NCBI RefSeq assembly: GCF_000186865.1
Contig: NW_008705583.1
Location: forward strand, 127,673 to 191,672
Direction of reading: 5' to 3'
Source: Aureococcus anophagefferens
Taxonomy: Eukaryota; Sar; Pelagophyceae; Pelagomonadales; Pelagomonadaceae
DNA: 64,000 nt
A program made the position numbers and the translations under genes. Below the pieces are notes generated by a model. That model was not told where the DNA came from. It saw only the letters and a program-made list of their open reading frames with translations, and ran no database searches. Of this stretch, positions 1-7,321 are shown in pieces; the stretch's first letter is position 1; every line of letters begins with the position of its first letter.

Positions 1-1751
1 GCCGCGCAGCGGCGCACGTAGTCGAAGCGGATGCCGCGGCACTGGCTGAGCTGGACGCCGTCGACGTCGAGGACGACGCACTGGTAGGACGTCGGCCCGT
101 CGGGCGCCGGCGCGAGGACGGACCAGGTGAACTCGTGGAGCAGGATGTAGTGGCGCACGAGGTGGTCGATGGTCACGCCGTCGCGCTTCAAGCCCGCGGC
201 GTCGACGTGGCCGACGCGCTCGACGTAGATGAGCTCGCCCCGGCGGCCCCGGCCGCACCAGTAGTGGGGGTAGTGGCGCTTGATGGCGGCGAACTTGGGG
301 TGGGCCTCGCCCATGACCGCGTCGACGTCGCGCTCCCTCCGCCACCGCGACGTCTCCGCCCAGCGCCGCGACGCCTCGCGGACGTCGCCGCCCGTGCCGA
401 CGATGAACTTGCCCGGCGCGCCCGTGCGCGCCGACGCGTCGCGCACGGCCCGGGCGTCGCCCGGGTCGACCTTGCGCGGCGCCGCGCGGGGCTTGGGCTT
501 GGCGGGGCCGGGCTTGCCGGCGTCGTCCGAGACGAGCGTCACGGAGAGGCGCCGCGCGCGCGGCGTGTCGTGGCGCGCCAGGGTCCCGTCGCCGTCGTCG
601 CCGAGGGCGCGCGCCGCGGCCCGCAGGCGCCGGGCCTGGGCGCGGACCGCGGGCGCGACGGCGACCAACAACACGGCGAACGCGAAGACGTCGCGCGCGT
701 CGCGCGCGGCCGCGGGGCCCGCCGCGGCGCCGGCGAGGGCCGCCGCGCAGCGCGCCAGGGCATCGGGGCCCCGGCGCCGCGTGCCGTCGACGTCGAAGCG
801 CACGAGGGCGTCGAAGGCGGCCCAGAGCGCCCCGAGTAAGGCGACCACAACCGCGAGCGCGGCCGCGAAGTCGCGCCGCGGCGGCGGCGGCGCGGGTGCC
901 GTCGGGGACGCCGCCGACGCCACGACCGCGTCGTCGTCGTCGTCCTCGTCGGCGCGCACCTTGACGCGCACGGGCTTGGCCGCGGGGCCCAGCAGCGCCT
1001 CGACGAACGCCTCGCCGACGTCGAGCGCCTCCGCGAGCACGGCCGGGTCGATGTCGAGGTCGCCGTCGCCGCAGACGAGCGTCAGCGTCTCGTCCGTTTT
1101 CACCTCGCCGACGCGGATCTCCTCGTTTTCCTGGACGCGGCGGCTGATGAGGTTCGCATCGCCGCCGGCGACGGACTTCACAAGCGAGACGACGGTCGGC
1201 GACGCCGCGCGGTGCGACGGCGACGGCGCGGGCCCGCGGAAGTCCACGGCGCCCTCGACGGCGTCGCGCCGCGCGGCCTCGATGGCACCGCGCCAGGCCT
1301 CGGACGTGTCGTCGCCGGCCTTGCATAAGAACCAGCGCCGGAGCTCGCCCCGGTGGCCGTAGAGCTCGACGCGCCGCGGGTCCGCGTCGCCCGCGGCGAC
1401 GCGCGCGATCTCGCCCAGGGGCAGCGTCCCGCGCTCGTCGCCGAAGAGCACGTCCGTCGCCGACCGCTTGAACCACGTCACGGCCTGGCGCGTGAGCACG
1501 ACGAACCGCAGCTTCTGCGAGCCGCCGAGCGCCGCGTCCGTGCGCTCCCAGCGGCTCGCGCCCGTGTGGAGGTAGCCCGCGCGCAGCACGCCGAACTGGC
1601 CCAGGGTGTGGGCGTCGAGGCTCGCGTCGCCGTCCATGGACTGCGAGTTGACGCGGCGCAGCGGGGACGGGAGCGTGGGCGTCGAGTCGCTCCAGCGCTC
1701 GCTCGAGTTCGGCTCCCACGTCTTGCTCTCGCGTAAAGGCGAGTCAGTCAT
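1..1751 (-). CDS. PH domain + CRAL-TRIO (Sec14-like) lipid-binding protein, 3' end cut by window edge
   Basis: One reading frame is open from an ATG at 1749-1751 to the window edge (at least 583 codons), so the C-terminus is missing. Residues about 40-150 look like a pleckstrin-homology domain: a Gly-Tyr-Leu start, a 'KLRFVVLTRQAVTWFK' strand pair and a C-terminal Trp. Around residues 290-370 there are two hydrophobic, possibly membrane-spanning stretches. From about residue 470 the sequence follows a CRAL-TRIO/Sec14 domain: 'RRWAETSRWRRE', then 'IKRHYPHYWCG', 'ELIYVERVGHVD' and 'VLDVDGVQLSQ'. Known Sec14 proteins exchange or sense phosphoinositides and other lipids, and a PH domain would add membrane targeting. 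The lipid is not predictable. No intron is needed. The frame is continuous across the whole stretch, which together with the two domains makes coding status secure. Confidence 0.8.
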   Translation of the reverse strand, partial: MTDSPLRESKTWEPNSSERWSDSTPTLPSPLRRVNSQSMDGDASLDAHTLGQFGVLRAGYLHTGASRWERTDAALGGSQKLRFVVLTRQAVTWFKRSATDVLFGDERGTLPLGEIARVAAGDADPRRVELYGHRGELRRWFLCKAGDDTSEAWRGAIEAARRDAVEGAVDFRGPAPSPSHRAASPTVVSLVKSVAGGDANLISRRVQENEEIRVGEVKTDETLTLVCGDGDLDIDPAVLAEALDVGEAFVEALLGPAAKPVRVKVRADEDDDDDAVVASAASPTAPAPPPPRRDFAAALAVVVALLGALWAAFDALVRFDVDGTRRRGPDALARCAAALAGAAAGPAAARDARDVFAFAVLLVAVAPAVRAQARRLRAAARALGDDGDGTLARHDTPRARRLSVTLVSDDAGKPGPAKPKPRAAPRKVDPGDARAVRDASARTGAPGKFIVGTGGDVREASRRWAETSRWRRERDVDAVMGEAHPKFAAIKRHYPHYWCGRGRRGELIYVERVGHVDAAGLKRDGVTIDHLVRHYILLHEFTWSVLAPAPDGPTSYQCVVLDVDGVQLSQCRGIRFDYVRRCA

Positions 1752-1779
1752 GGTGCGCAGCGCGTATCGACGCCGCGAC

Positions 1780-2267
1780 CTAGCTGCGACGCGGCGTTTT
1801 CGGCCCTGCCATCGGGTGGTGACAGGGGCCGCTGTGCTGCAACATGAGTCCTAACATGGTCAACATCGACCGCATGTTAACTTCCCAGAAGGGGGCCCTG
1901 CACAACGGTGCGTGCCGCGGTCCCCGGCCACGTCCCCGGCCCGTGCCCGGGCCGTGCCCGGGGCCCCGTGCCGGGCCCGTGCCGGGCCTCCCCGGCCCGT
2001 GCCCGGCCCGTGCCCGGGGCCCGTGCCGAGTGCCGGGCCCGTGCCGGGCCGCGTGGCCCGTGCCCGGCCCGTGCCCGGGGGCCCGTGCCGAGTGCCGTGC
2101 CGCGTGCCGGGCCCGTGCCGGGCCGCGTGCCCGGAGCGCATTTACCGTGCCGGAACCCCCGTGCCCGCCGTCCCCGGCCCCCGTCCCGGGGCCGGACCGT
2201 CGTGCAGGGGCCCGTCCCAGACCGCGCACTCCTGGAGTGCATCCTTCGTCAGAGCATTGTCCGCCAT
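1780..2267 (-). pseudogene. short reading frame split by transposon copy A
   Basis: On the minus strand an ATG at 2265-2267 opens a frame that reads into the transposon at 2215. On the far side of the element a frame ending at a TAG at 1780-1782 continues. If the 326-bp element and one 6-bp target duplication are ignored, the two halves join in frame into an ORF of about 51 codons. The product resembles no known family, and it lies only 28 bp upstream of the PH/CRAL-TRIO start, so it could equally be leader sequence. The split is visible in the sequence; that it was ever a gene is inference. Confidence 0.25.
1890..2215 (+). mobile_element. 326-bp non-autonomous TIR transposon (MITE), copy A
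   Basis: The element starts AGGGGGCCCTGCACAACGGT and ends with the near reverse complement (ACCGTCGTGCAGGGGCCCGT), giving terminal inverted repeats that match at 17 of 20 positions. It is flanked by a perfect 6-bp direct repeat, CCCAGA, at 1884-1889 and 2216-2221. The interior is an extremely GC-rich array of short units built on CCCGTGCCGGG, and it encodes nothing. By eye, every base matches the reverse complement of the copy at 6447-6772, so both copies are young. Confidence 0.85.
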
Positions 2268-2430
2268 CGGCTGCGTTTGGACGCATACCCCTGGCCCCGT
2301 CTTCCCGCGCTTGGCCCTTCTCCCTCGCACGCGAGCTGCGCGCGGAACGCCGCGTGTCGACGCATGTGTGCCGCGTCGCACCCAGTTTCGCGGCCGGCCA
2401 GGACGCACAGGCGCCGCGCTTACAAGCACC

Positions 2431-3504
2431 CTAGGACTCGGCGAGGGACGCGGCGATGGCGGCCTGGAGCATGGCGTTCTCCTCCGCGGCCGTCACCGCG
2501 AAGGCGCGCGGCGCGTCCTTCTTCCTGTCGACGAAGGCGGGCTGCTTGAAGACGTGGCCGAACTTGCGGCGCGGCGGGTACATGTGCGCGTCGGGCCCGC
2601 AGGACCGGAGGTGCTCGCGGAGGCCGCTGAGGGCCACGGTCGCGCCGCAGTGGCACGTCGCGCGCTTGTGCTTCAGGTTCGCGCGGACGAGGCCCGCGGC
2701 CGCGGCCTCGACCCTGCCCGTTTTGGCGTCGACGAGGGGCGCCCGGCACATCGGGCAGACGCAGTCCGCCGGGCCCGCGGCCTTGGCGACGTGGTCCTCG
2801 AGGCACCCCCGACAGAAGACGTGGCCGCACGCGCCGCCCGTGTCGACGGCGGCCTCGAGCACCTCCGTGCAGATGGGGCAGGCGAACCTGTCGTCGAAGG
2901 CGACGGCGAGCATCTTCGCGCCCGTCTCCGCGCGCCGCCGCGACAGGAGCGAGAGCTCCGCGCGCCGCGCCGCGTCGCGCGCCGCGCGTTTCGCGTCCGC
3001 GTCCTCGACCGCCCGCCGCGCCGCCTTCTCGTCCGCCTCCAGGGCGGCGCGCCGCCCGGCCTTGGCGACGAGGTCCTTGTCCGCGTTGCCCGCCGCGACC
3101 TTGGCGGCCGCGTCGTCCGCCCGCCGCAAGGCTTTCGTCGCCTTCCGGAGGTTTTTGTGCAGCTCCGCGACGTCCACCTCGACCTCGGCGACAGGCGGGG
3201 CCTCGTCGTCGTCGTCCTCGTCGGCGAGGTTCCCGCTGCTGTTCGACCGCCGCTCGCGCCGCGGCGCGAGGCCCCTGGCGTCCGGCGGCTTCGTCCGCTG
3301 GAGCAGCTCGTGCTGCGCGGCGGCGGCGAGCGCCTCGTCGTCCTCGTTCCAGGCCAGGCCCTTGAGCACCTCGACGCGCTCGCGCCGCTTCTCCGCGCGC
3401 TTCTTGTTCTTCTGCTGCGCTTTGGAGAGCGGCGCTTGCTGGTCTGCCTCCTCGGCCTGGTCCTTCCTCTTCGGCGTATTCGTTACGGAGATCCAGTCGC
3501 TCAT
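2431..3504 (-). CDS. RING finger E3 ubiquitin ligase with C-terminal UIM
   Basis: Predicted 357-aa protein. The first 200 residues are charged and coiled-coil-like (Lys/Arg/Glu/Ala-rich). A C3HC4 RING follows at about residues 207-255, with 'CPIC', 'CGHVFCRGC' and 'CPMCRAPL' providing the zinc ligands. A second Cys/His cluster ('CHCGATVALSGLREHLRSC') around residue 290 resembles the C2HC/C2H2 zinc module after the RING. The last 20 residues ('EENAMLQAAIAASLAES') match the ubiquitin-interacting-motif pattern. RING, Zn module and UIM in this order is the architecture of the RNF114/RNF125/RNF166 group of E3 ligases, which bind ubiquitin or ubiquitinated substrates. The substrate is unknown. The gene is intronless and the start is the only plausible Met. 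Confidence 0.85.
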   Translation of the reverse strand: MSDWISVTNTPKRKDQAEEADQQAPLSKAQQKNKKRAEKRRERVEVLKGLAWNEDDEALAAAAQHELLQRTKPPDARGLAPRRERRSNSSGNLADEDDDDEAPPVAEVEVDVAELHKNLRKATKALRRADDAAAKVAAGNADKDLVAKAGRRAALEADEKAARRAVEDADAKRAARDAARRAELSLLSRRRAETGAKMLAVAFDDRFACPICTEVLEAAVDTGGACGHVFCRGCLEDHVAKAAGPADCVCPMCRAPLVDAKTGRVEAAAAGLVRANLKHKRATCHCGATVALSGLREHLRSCGPDAHMYPPRRKFGHVFKQPAFVDRKKDAPRAFAVTAAEENAMLQAAIAASLAES

Positions 3505-4097
3505 ATTTTTGTCACGGGTGAGTCCTCATGGCTGCGCGCGATTTAGATCATCTTCGTCGCCAGACGGGTGGCGACGAAGCTGGGACACGCCGTTCAGGCA
3601 GACGACGGAGTTGGCGGAGCTCGATTCAAGTTATCGACCGCATCTTACGCCTCATCTTGCCCGGCGCGCCTGGCAAGGTACGCCTCCGCGCGCTCGCGTC
3701 GATATTCGTCGCGAGCATCCACCCGCAGGTCGAGATCTCGCGGTGTTGCCTCGCGTGTCGGACGAGTCCGGCACGACCGATGTGTCTTGAATCGACGGCG
3801 CTGGACGCGGTGCTCGGAAAACCGCTGCTTCTCCTGCCGACGGCACCATACGGCTGTGGCCCGCCAAAAACGACGAACGTTACAGTAGCAGCGTGCCCCG
3901 GCTAGGAGGCGTCCGGTGCGGCCATAAGGGCAAGTTTCGCATCAGCGTTCAAGGTTGCCGCCCGCCACGCGCGACGCTCGATCGACGCCGTCTCGTAAGC
4001 AGAGAAGATCGACCTCTGTCGGTCAAGAACGAGCGCCACGCCACCGGCGATACGCCCCCCTTAGCCCGCTCCGCCCGCTCCGCCCGCCGATCCTTCC
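3505..4097. other. intergenic region between divergent genes
   Basis: This 593-bp gap separates the RING gene (leftward) from the DUF2358-like gene (rightward) and must hold both promoters. I see no convincing TATA box. The only structure is a perfect hairpin at 3552-3579, listed separately. Short open frames here do not show the GC3 bias of the neighbouring genes. Confidence 0.5.
3552..3579. repeat. perfect 11-bp stem hairpin
   Basis: CTTCGTCGCCA (3552-3562) and TGGCGACGAAG (3569-3579) are exact reverse complements around a 6-nt loop. The hairpin lies about 50 bp upstream of the RING gene start, in its presumed promoter or 5' leader. Function unknown. Confidence 0.5.
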
Positions 4098-5216
4098 ATG
4101 GCCCGCCTGCTCGCCCTGGCGGTCGTCGCCGCGGCCTACGGGCCGACGAAGCCCTACCAGCGCGCGGTTCCGAGCGTCGCCCGGCGAACGACGCCGTCGC
4201 GCCCCGCGCCGCTCGCGCCCCTGTCGGCCTACAACTCGACGTCGGTCCCCGAGGAGTTCAACCTCAACGAGGTCATGGAGCGCGAGCGCGAGGAGGCGCC
4301 CGTGGAGCTGCCCGGCGCGGGCGACGACTTCGTCGAGCTCCCTAAACTCGGCGCGGCGCCCGGCGACGGGCGCAAGTCCCCGAGCGAGTTCGAGCTCAAC
4401 CTCGGCGAGGCCATCGACGCCCTCAAGGCCGACGTGCCGGACTTCCCCGACCGCGAGCCGAACTATGCGGTCTACACGGCCGACGTCCAACTCGCGGACC
4501 CGACGGGCGTGCAGACGCGGGGCCTCACGTCCTACAAGCAGTTCTTCGCCATGATCCGCCTCTTCCGCCGCGTCATGATCGACCGCGCCGAGGTCACCTA
4601 TCGGTTGCGCTACGACTGGAGCGGCAAGCGCATCATCGTCACGTGGTACTCTTCCTGGACCGCGCGCGGGTCGCGGACGCCCGCGCACGTCGACGCGGTG
4701 TCCTACTTCCACCTCAACGAGGAGGGCCGCATCTTCAAGCACGAGGTCGACCGCGTGCAGATCAACGGCCAGATGATGAACCCGCCCTACTCCGTCGGCT
4801 GGCTCGCGTTCCGCCAGTACGTCTTGCAGGGCCTCGACGGCGCGCCCGCGCCGGCGGGCGCGGGCGCGCAGGCCTGGTTCGACGCGCGGCACCGCCTCGA
4901 GGCCGCGGTTACGGACGCCGACGTCCTCTTCTCCGGCACGGACGTCGCCGCGGAGCCGCCCGCGAAGGCGAAGAAGGCCGGCCGCTCGAAGAACCTCAAG
5001 AAGAAGTCGCCGCTGGGCAAGCTCAAGCCGGGCACCTGCGAGAACATGTGGGACTGCGACTCGCCCATGCAGTGCTGCGACTTCGTCCTCTTCAAGATGT
5101 GCTGCAACGGCGGCGTGGGCATCCCCGCGTTCCAGCCCGCGCTCGTGCCCATCCCCATCCCCGTGGAGCGGGACCCCTACCCGAACCAGCCCCCGCCGCC
5201 GGGCAGCCGCTGGTGA
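4098..5216 (+). CDS. plastid-type DUF2358/SnoaL-like protein with Cys-rich tail
   Basis: Predicted 372 aa. The N-terminus 'MARLLALAVVAAAYG' is a short signal-peptide-like stretch, followed by an Arg/Ser/Pro-rich transit-like region as in stramenopile plastid proteins. The core at about residues 105-245 ('YAVYTADVQLADPTGVQTRGLTSY', cut short here to its key part, then 'IRLFRRVMIDRAEV', 'RIIVTWYSSW', 'DAVSYFHLNEEGRIFKHEVD') follows the DUF2358 pattern of an NTF2/SnoaL-like fold found in plastid and cyanobacterial proteins. The C-terminal 60 residues carry seven Cys in a compact cluster ('CENMWDCDSPMQCCDF', 'KMCCNGG') and end in a Pro-rich tail. The biochemical role of the family is not established. 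No intron is needed. Confidence 0.7.
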   Translation: MARLLALAVVAAAYGPTKPYQRAVPSVARRTTPSRPAPLAPLSAYNSTSVPEEFNLNEVMEREREEAPVELPGAGDDFVELPKLGAAPGDGRKSPSEFELNLGEAIDALKADVPDFPDREPNYAVYTADVQLADPTGVQTRGLTSYKQFFAMIRLFRRVMIDRAEVTYRLRYDWSGKRIIVTWYSSWTARGSRTPAHVDAVSYFHLNEEGRIFKHEVDRVQINGQMMNPPYSVGWLAFRQYVLQGLDGAPAPAGAGAQAWFDARHRLEAAVTDADVLFSGTDVAAEPPAKAKKAGRSKNLKKKSPLGKLKPGTCENMWDCDSPMQCCDFVLFKMCCNGGVGIPAFQPALVPIPIPVERDPYPNQPPPPGSRW

Positions 5217-5573
5217 ACACCACCACCTGTGCCCCCCTCGGTTGTAATTTTCCCGCCCAGAGTTTCCGCCGAGTCGACCCCGCCGGATCCTCCGAGTGCG
5301 CCGCCGCTTGTCCTTCTCGTCGCACACATCGCCGGCGGGCTGCCCTTCAGGACCGACACCTCGCACTTTTCTTGCGGGCCGTAGGCGACCTCCGTCCAGT
5401 AGGCGTCCGCGTACTCGTCGGCGGTCGGGTCTCTGACGTCGCCTCCCGCCGTGAATTAAGTTCAGCGCTAACATGCAGTTCAGCAGGGACTTCAACACTG
5501 GCAATTACCCGGGATTTTACCCGCAGCATGGCCGAATGCGCCCGAGGTGCGAGTGCATAGCTCTGGTTGAGAA
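5217..5573. other. intergenic region
   Basis: 357 bp between two rightward genes. It should contain the terminator of the upstream gene and the promoter of the next. Base composition becomes less GC-rich from about 5440 on, in line with the following gene. I see no repeats or RNA genes. Confidence 0.4.
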
Positions 5574-6431
5574 ATGAGCGCCGAGTCTTTCCTCCGTCAC
5601 ACGATGCAGCACGCGGGCGTCCCAGCGCAAATGATCGACGAGTCGATGCCCGAGGCTCTTCGCAACTTTGACGAGTATCTGGCGGAAGGAAACAGTCGGG
5701 CCGCCGCGGAGCTTCAATTTAAAAAGGACATCGACCAAGCAAGCAGCCTCGGGAAATTCATGAAAAGTGAGGAGAAACAGGCAGATGCCGAGCGAACGAT
5801 ACGGCTCGTGCTGCTGAAGATGGGGCTGCCCCAGGACGAGATCGAATTACAGCTGCCCGCGGCGACGCGCTTCTTCATGGTGCAGCTGGCGCGGGGTCAT
5901 AGCGCGGCCCACGCGTTGAAGCTCTTCCGCGCGCAGAGGGAAGCGATCAAGTTAGCGGAAAGAAATGGGTTGCAAAAAGAGCTTGGCGGAGGGCGATCAG
6001 TTGAACTCGAGGAGTGTCTGCAAACTTGTAAAGAGCTTCAGGAAGACTATGACAGCTATGATCAGAACCCCGATCTCAGCGGCGCCTTGTTTGTCCTGAG
6101 CCTCCTCGATAAGCTCGACGAGAAGGCGGCGCGCGCCCGCGCGGCCGCGCCGGCGCGGCAGCAAAACCCCGAATCGAAGACCTCCGGATGGCGACGCGCG
6201 AGCGTCGAAGATTACGGAAAAGCGATGCGCGAAGCTCTCGAGGAGCTCGCGAAAAGCGACCGCGCTAAGGTCGAGCGTAGCAGCCGGTTGTACGAAGCGG
6301 CTATGTGGAAGACCTTGCCGCTCATGAATGAGATTGCCCCGAAACACATGACGTTCGCCGAGCTCGAGAGACACCTTCGGATGCATCGCCGGCGGGAAGG
6401 CGCTCGGGTCCGCAGGGGCGTCGTTCCTTAA
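5574..6431 (+). CDS. uncharacterised protein, lower-GC gene
   Basis: Predicted 285 aa starting at 'MSAESFLRHTMQHAGVP'. I recognise no domain. The protein is mostly charged and helical: Glu/Lys/Arg/Leu-rich stretches, no signal peptide and no membrane segment. Codon third positions are visibly less GC-biased than in neighbouring genes, although still coding-like. This suggests a lineage-specific or recently acquired gene, or one under weaker composition pressure. The stop codon lies only 9 bp before the target duplication of transposon copy B, so the element probably sits in the 3' UTR. The low-GC style resembles the body of the CSD gene at 14.5 kb. Confidence 0.6.
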   Translation: MSAESFLRHTMQHAGVPAQMIDESMPEALRNFDEYLAEGNSRAAAELQFKKDIDQASSLGKFMKSEEKQADAERTIRLVLLKMGLPQDEIELQLPAATRFFMVQLARGHSAAHALKLFRAQREAIKLAERNGLQKELGGGRSVELEECLQTCKELQEDYDSYDQNPDLSGALFVLSLLDKLDEKAARARAAAPARQQNPESKTSGWRRASVEDYGKAMREALEELAKSDRAKVERSSRLYEAAMWKTLPLMNEIAPKHMTFAELERHLRMHRRREGARVRRGVVP

Positions 6432-6446
6432 CTAGGGGTCTTGTCT

Positions 6447-6772
6447 ACGGGCCCCTGCACGACGGTCCGGCCCCGGGACGGGGGCCGGGGACGGCGGGCA
6501 CGGGGGTTCCGGCACGGTAAATGCGCTCCGGGCACGCGGCCCGGCACGGGCCCGGCACGCGGCACGGCACTCGGCACGGGCCCCCGGGCACGGGCCGGGC
6601 ACGGGCCACGCGGCCCGGCACGGGCCCGGCACTCGGCACGGGCCCCGGGCACGGGCCGGGCACGGGCCGGGGAGGCCCGGCACGGGCCCGGCACGGGGCC
6701 CCGGGCACGGCCCGGGCACGGGCCGGGGACGTGGCCGGGGACCGCGGCACGCACCGTTGTGCAGGGCCCCCT
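6447..6772 (-). mobile_element. 326-bp non-autonomous TIR transposon (MITE), copy B
   Basis: Reverse-complement copy of the element at 1890-2215, with the same length, the same terminal inverted repeats and no difference that I could find. Its own 6-bp target duplication is TTGTCT at 6441-6446 and 6773-6778. Different duplications at the two copies show two separate insertions rather than one inverted duplication. It lies just 3' of the uncharacterised gene at 5574-6431. Confidence 0.85.
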
Positions 6773-6960
6773 TTGTCTGTCACGACTCCCCGAGGTGCCC
6801 GCAACCACTCTGCAATCGCTGCTGCAACGAGGCATCGCGTCGAGCCGCCGAGCCGTGCTGCCGCTGCGCGCGTCCAGCACACCGGCATCCGCGCGTGCGG
6901 CGCTTCGAACGCTGCTGCCGACGGACGCAGGCGTCGACCTCGCGCGCGCGCACGCACGAT

Positions 6961-7239
6961 ATGGAGACGATGCTCATGGTCCAGGTCGCCGCGCTGCTCG
7001 CCGTCGTCGCGGCCGTCGGCTTCGTCGGCTGGGCGGCGACGAGCGATTCGCGGTCGGCGCGCGTCTACCGGCGCAAGTGGAAGGAGTACAAGCTGCGCCA
7101 CAAATCGCGCAACACGGCCAAGCGCGCGCGCGGCGCCCGCGGCGCGGTCGCGCGCGCGTGCCGACGGCGCCGCCTCCGCAGGTACCAGGGCACCAAGGCG
7201 GGCTCGGGCTCCTCGGCCAAGGACCGGCGGATAGGATGA
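6961..7239 (+). CDS. small single-pass membrane protein, basic tail
   Basis: Predicted 92 aa. A hydrophobic helix ('MVQVAALLAVVAAVGFVGW') at residues 6-24 is followed by a strongly basic tail ('RVYRRKWKEYKLRHKSRN', 'RRRRLRRYQ'). The pattern of one N-terminal membrane anchor and a cationic soluble tail is clear, but no family is recognised. The start chosen is the ATG at 6961, just before the helix; a longer upstream reading frame has no coding bias. Coding status rests on GC3 and on the membrane helix. Confidence 0.45.
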   Translation: METMLMVQVAALLAVVAAVGFVGWAATSDSRSARVYRRKWKEYKLRHKSRNTAKRARGARGAVARACRRRRLRRYQGTKAGSGSSAKDRRIG

Positions 7240-7321
7240 CGGCGCGGCGCGTCGGGCAAGGTCGCGCGGCGCTTTACGGCGGCGGCTCGGGGCCGCCGAC
7301 GTAAGCTGCATCACGTGTGAG

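Noticed and set aside
280..3546. Long plus-strand reading frames over the PH/CRAL-TRIO and RING genes
   Set aside because: They are low-complexity Arg/Ala/Ser shadows caused by GC-only third positions on the other strand; only the minus frames give known domains.
1890..6772. GC-rich arrays at 1.9 and 6.5 kb as protein-coding collagen-like or Pro/Arg-rich genes
   Set aside because: All six frames are open by composition. The sequence has terminal inverted repeats and target duplications, so it is a transposon and not a gene.
1884..6778. The 326-bp TIR elements as another introner family
   Set aside because: They lie outside coding exons, lack a CAG at their ends, and make a 6-bp rather than an 8-bp duplication.
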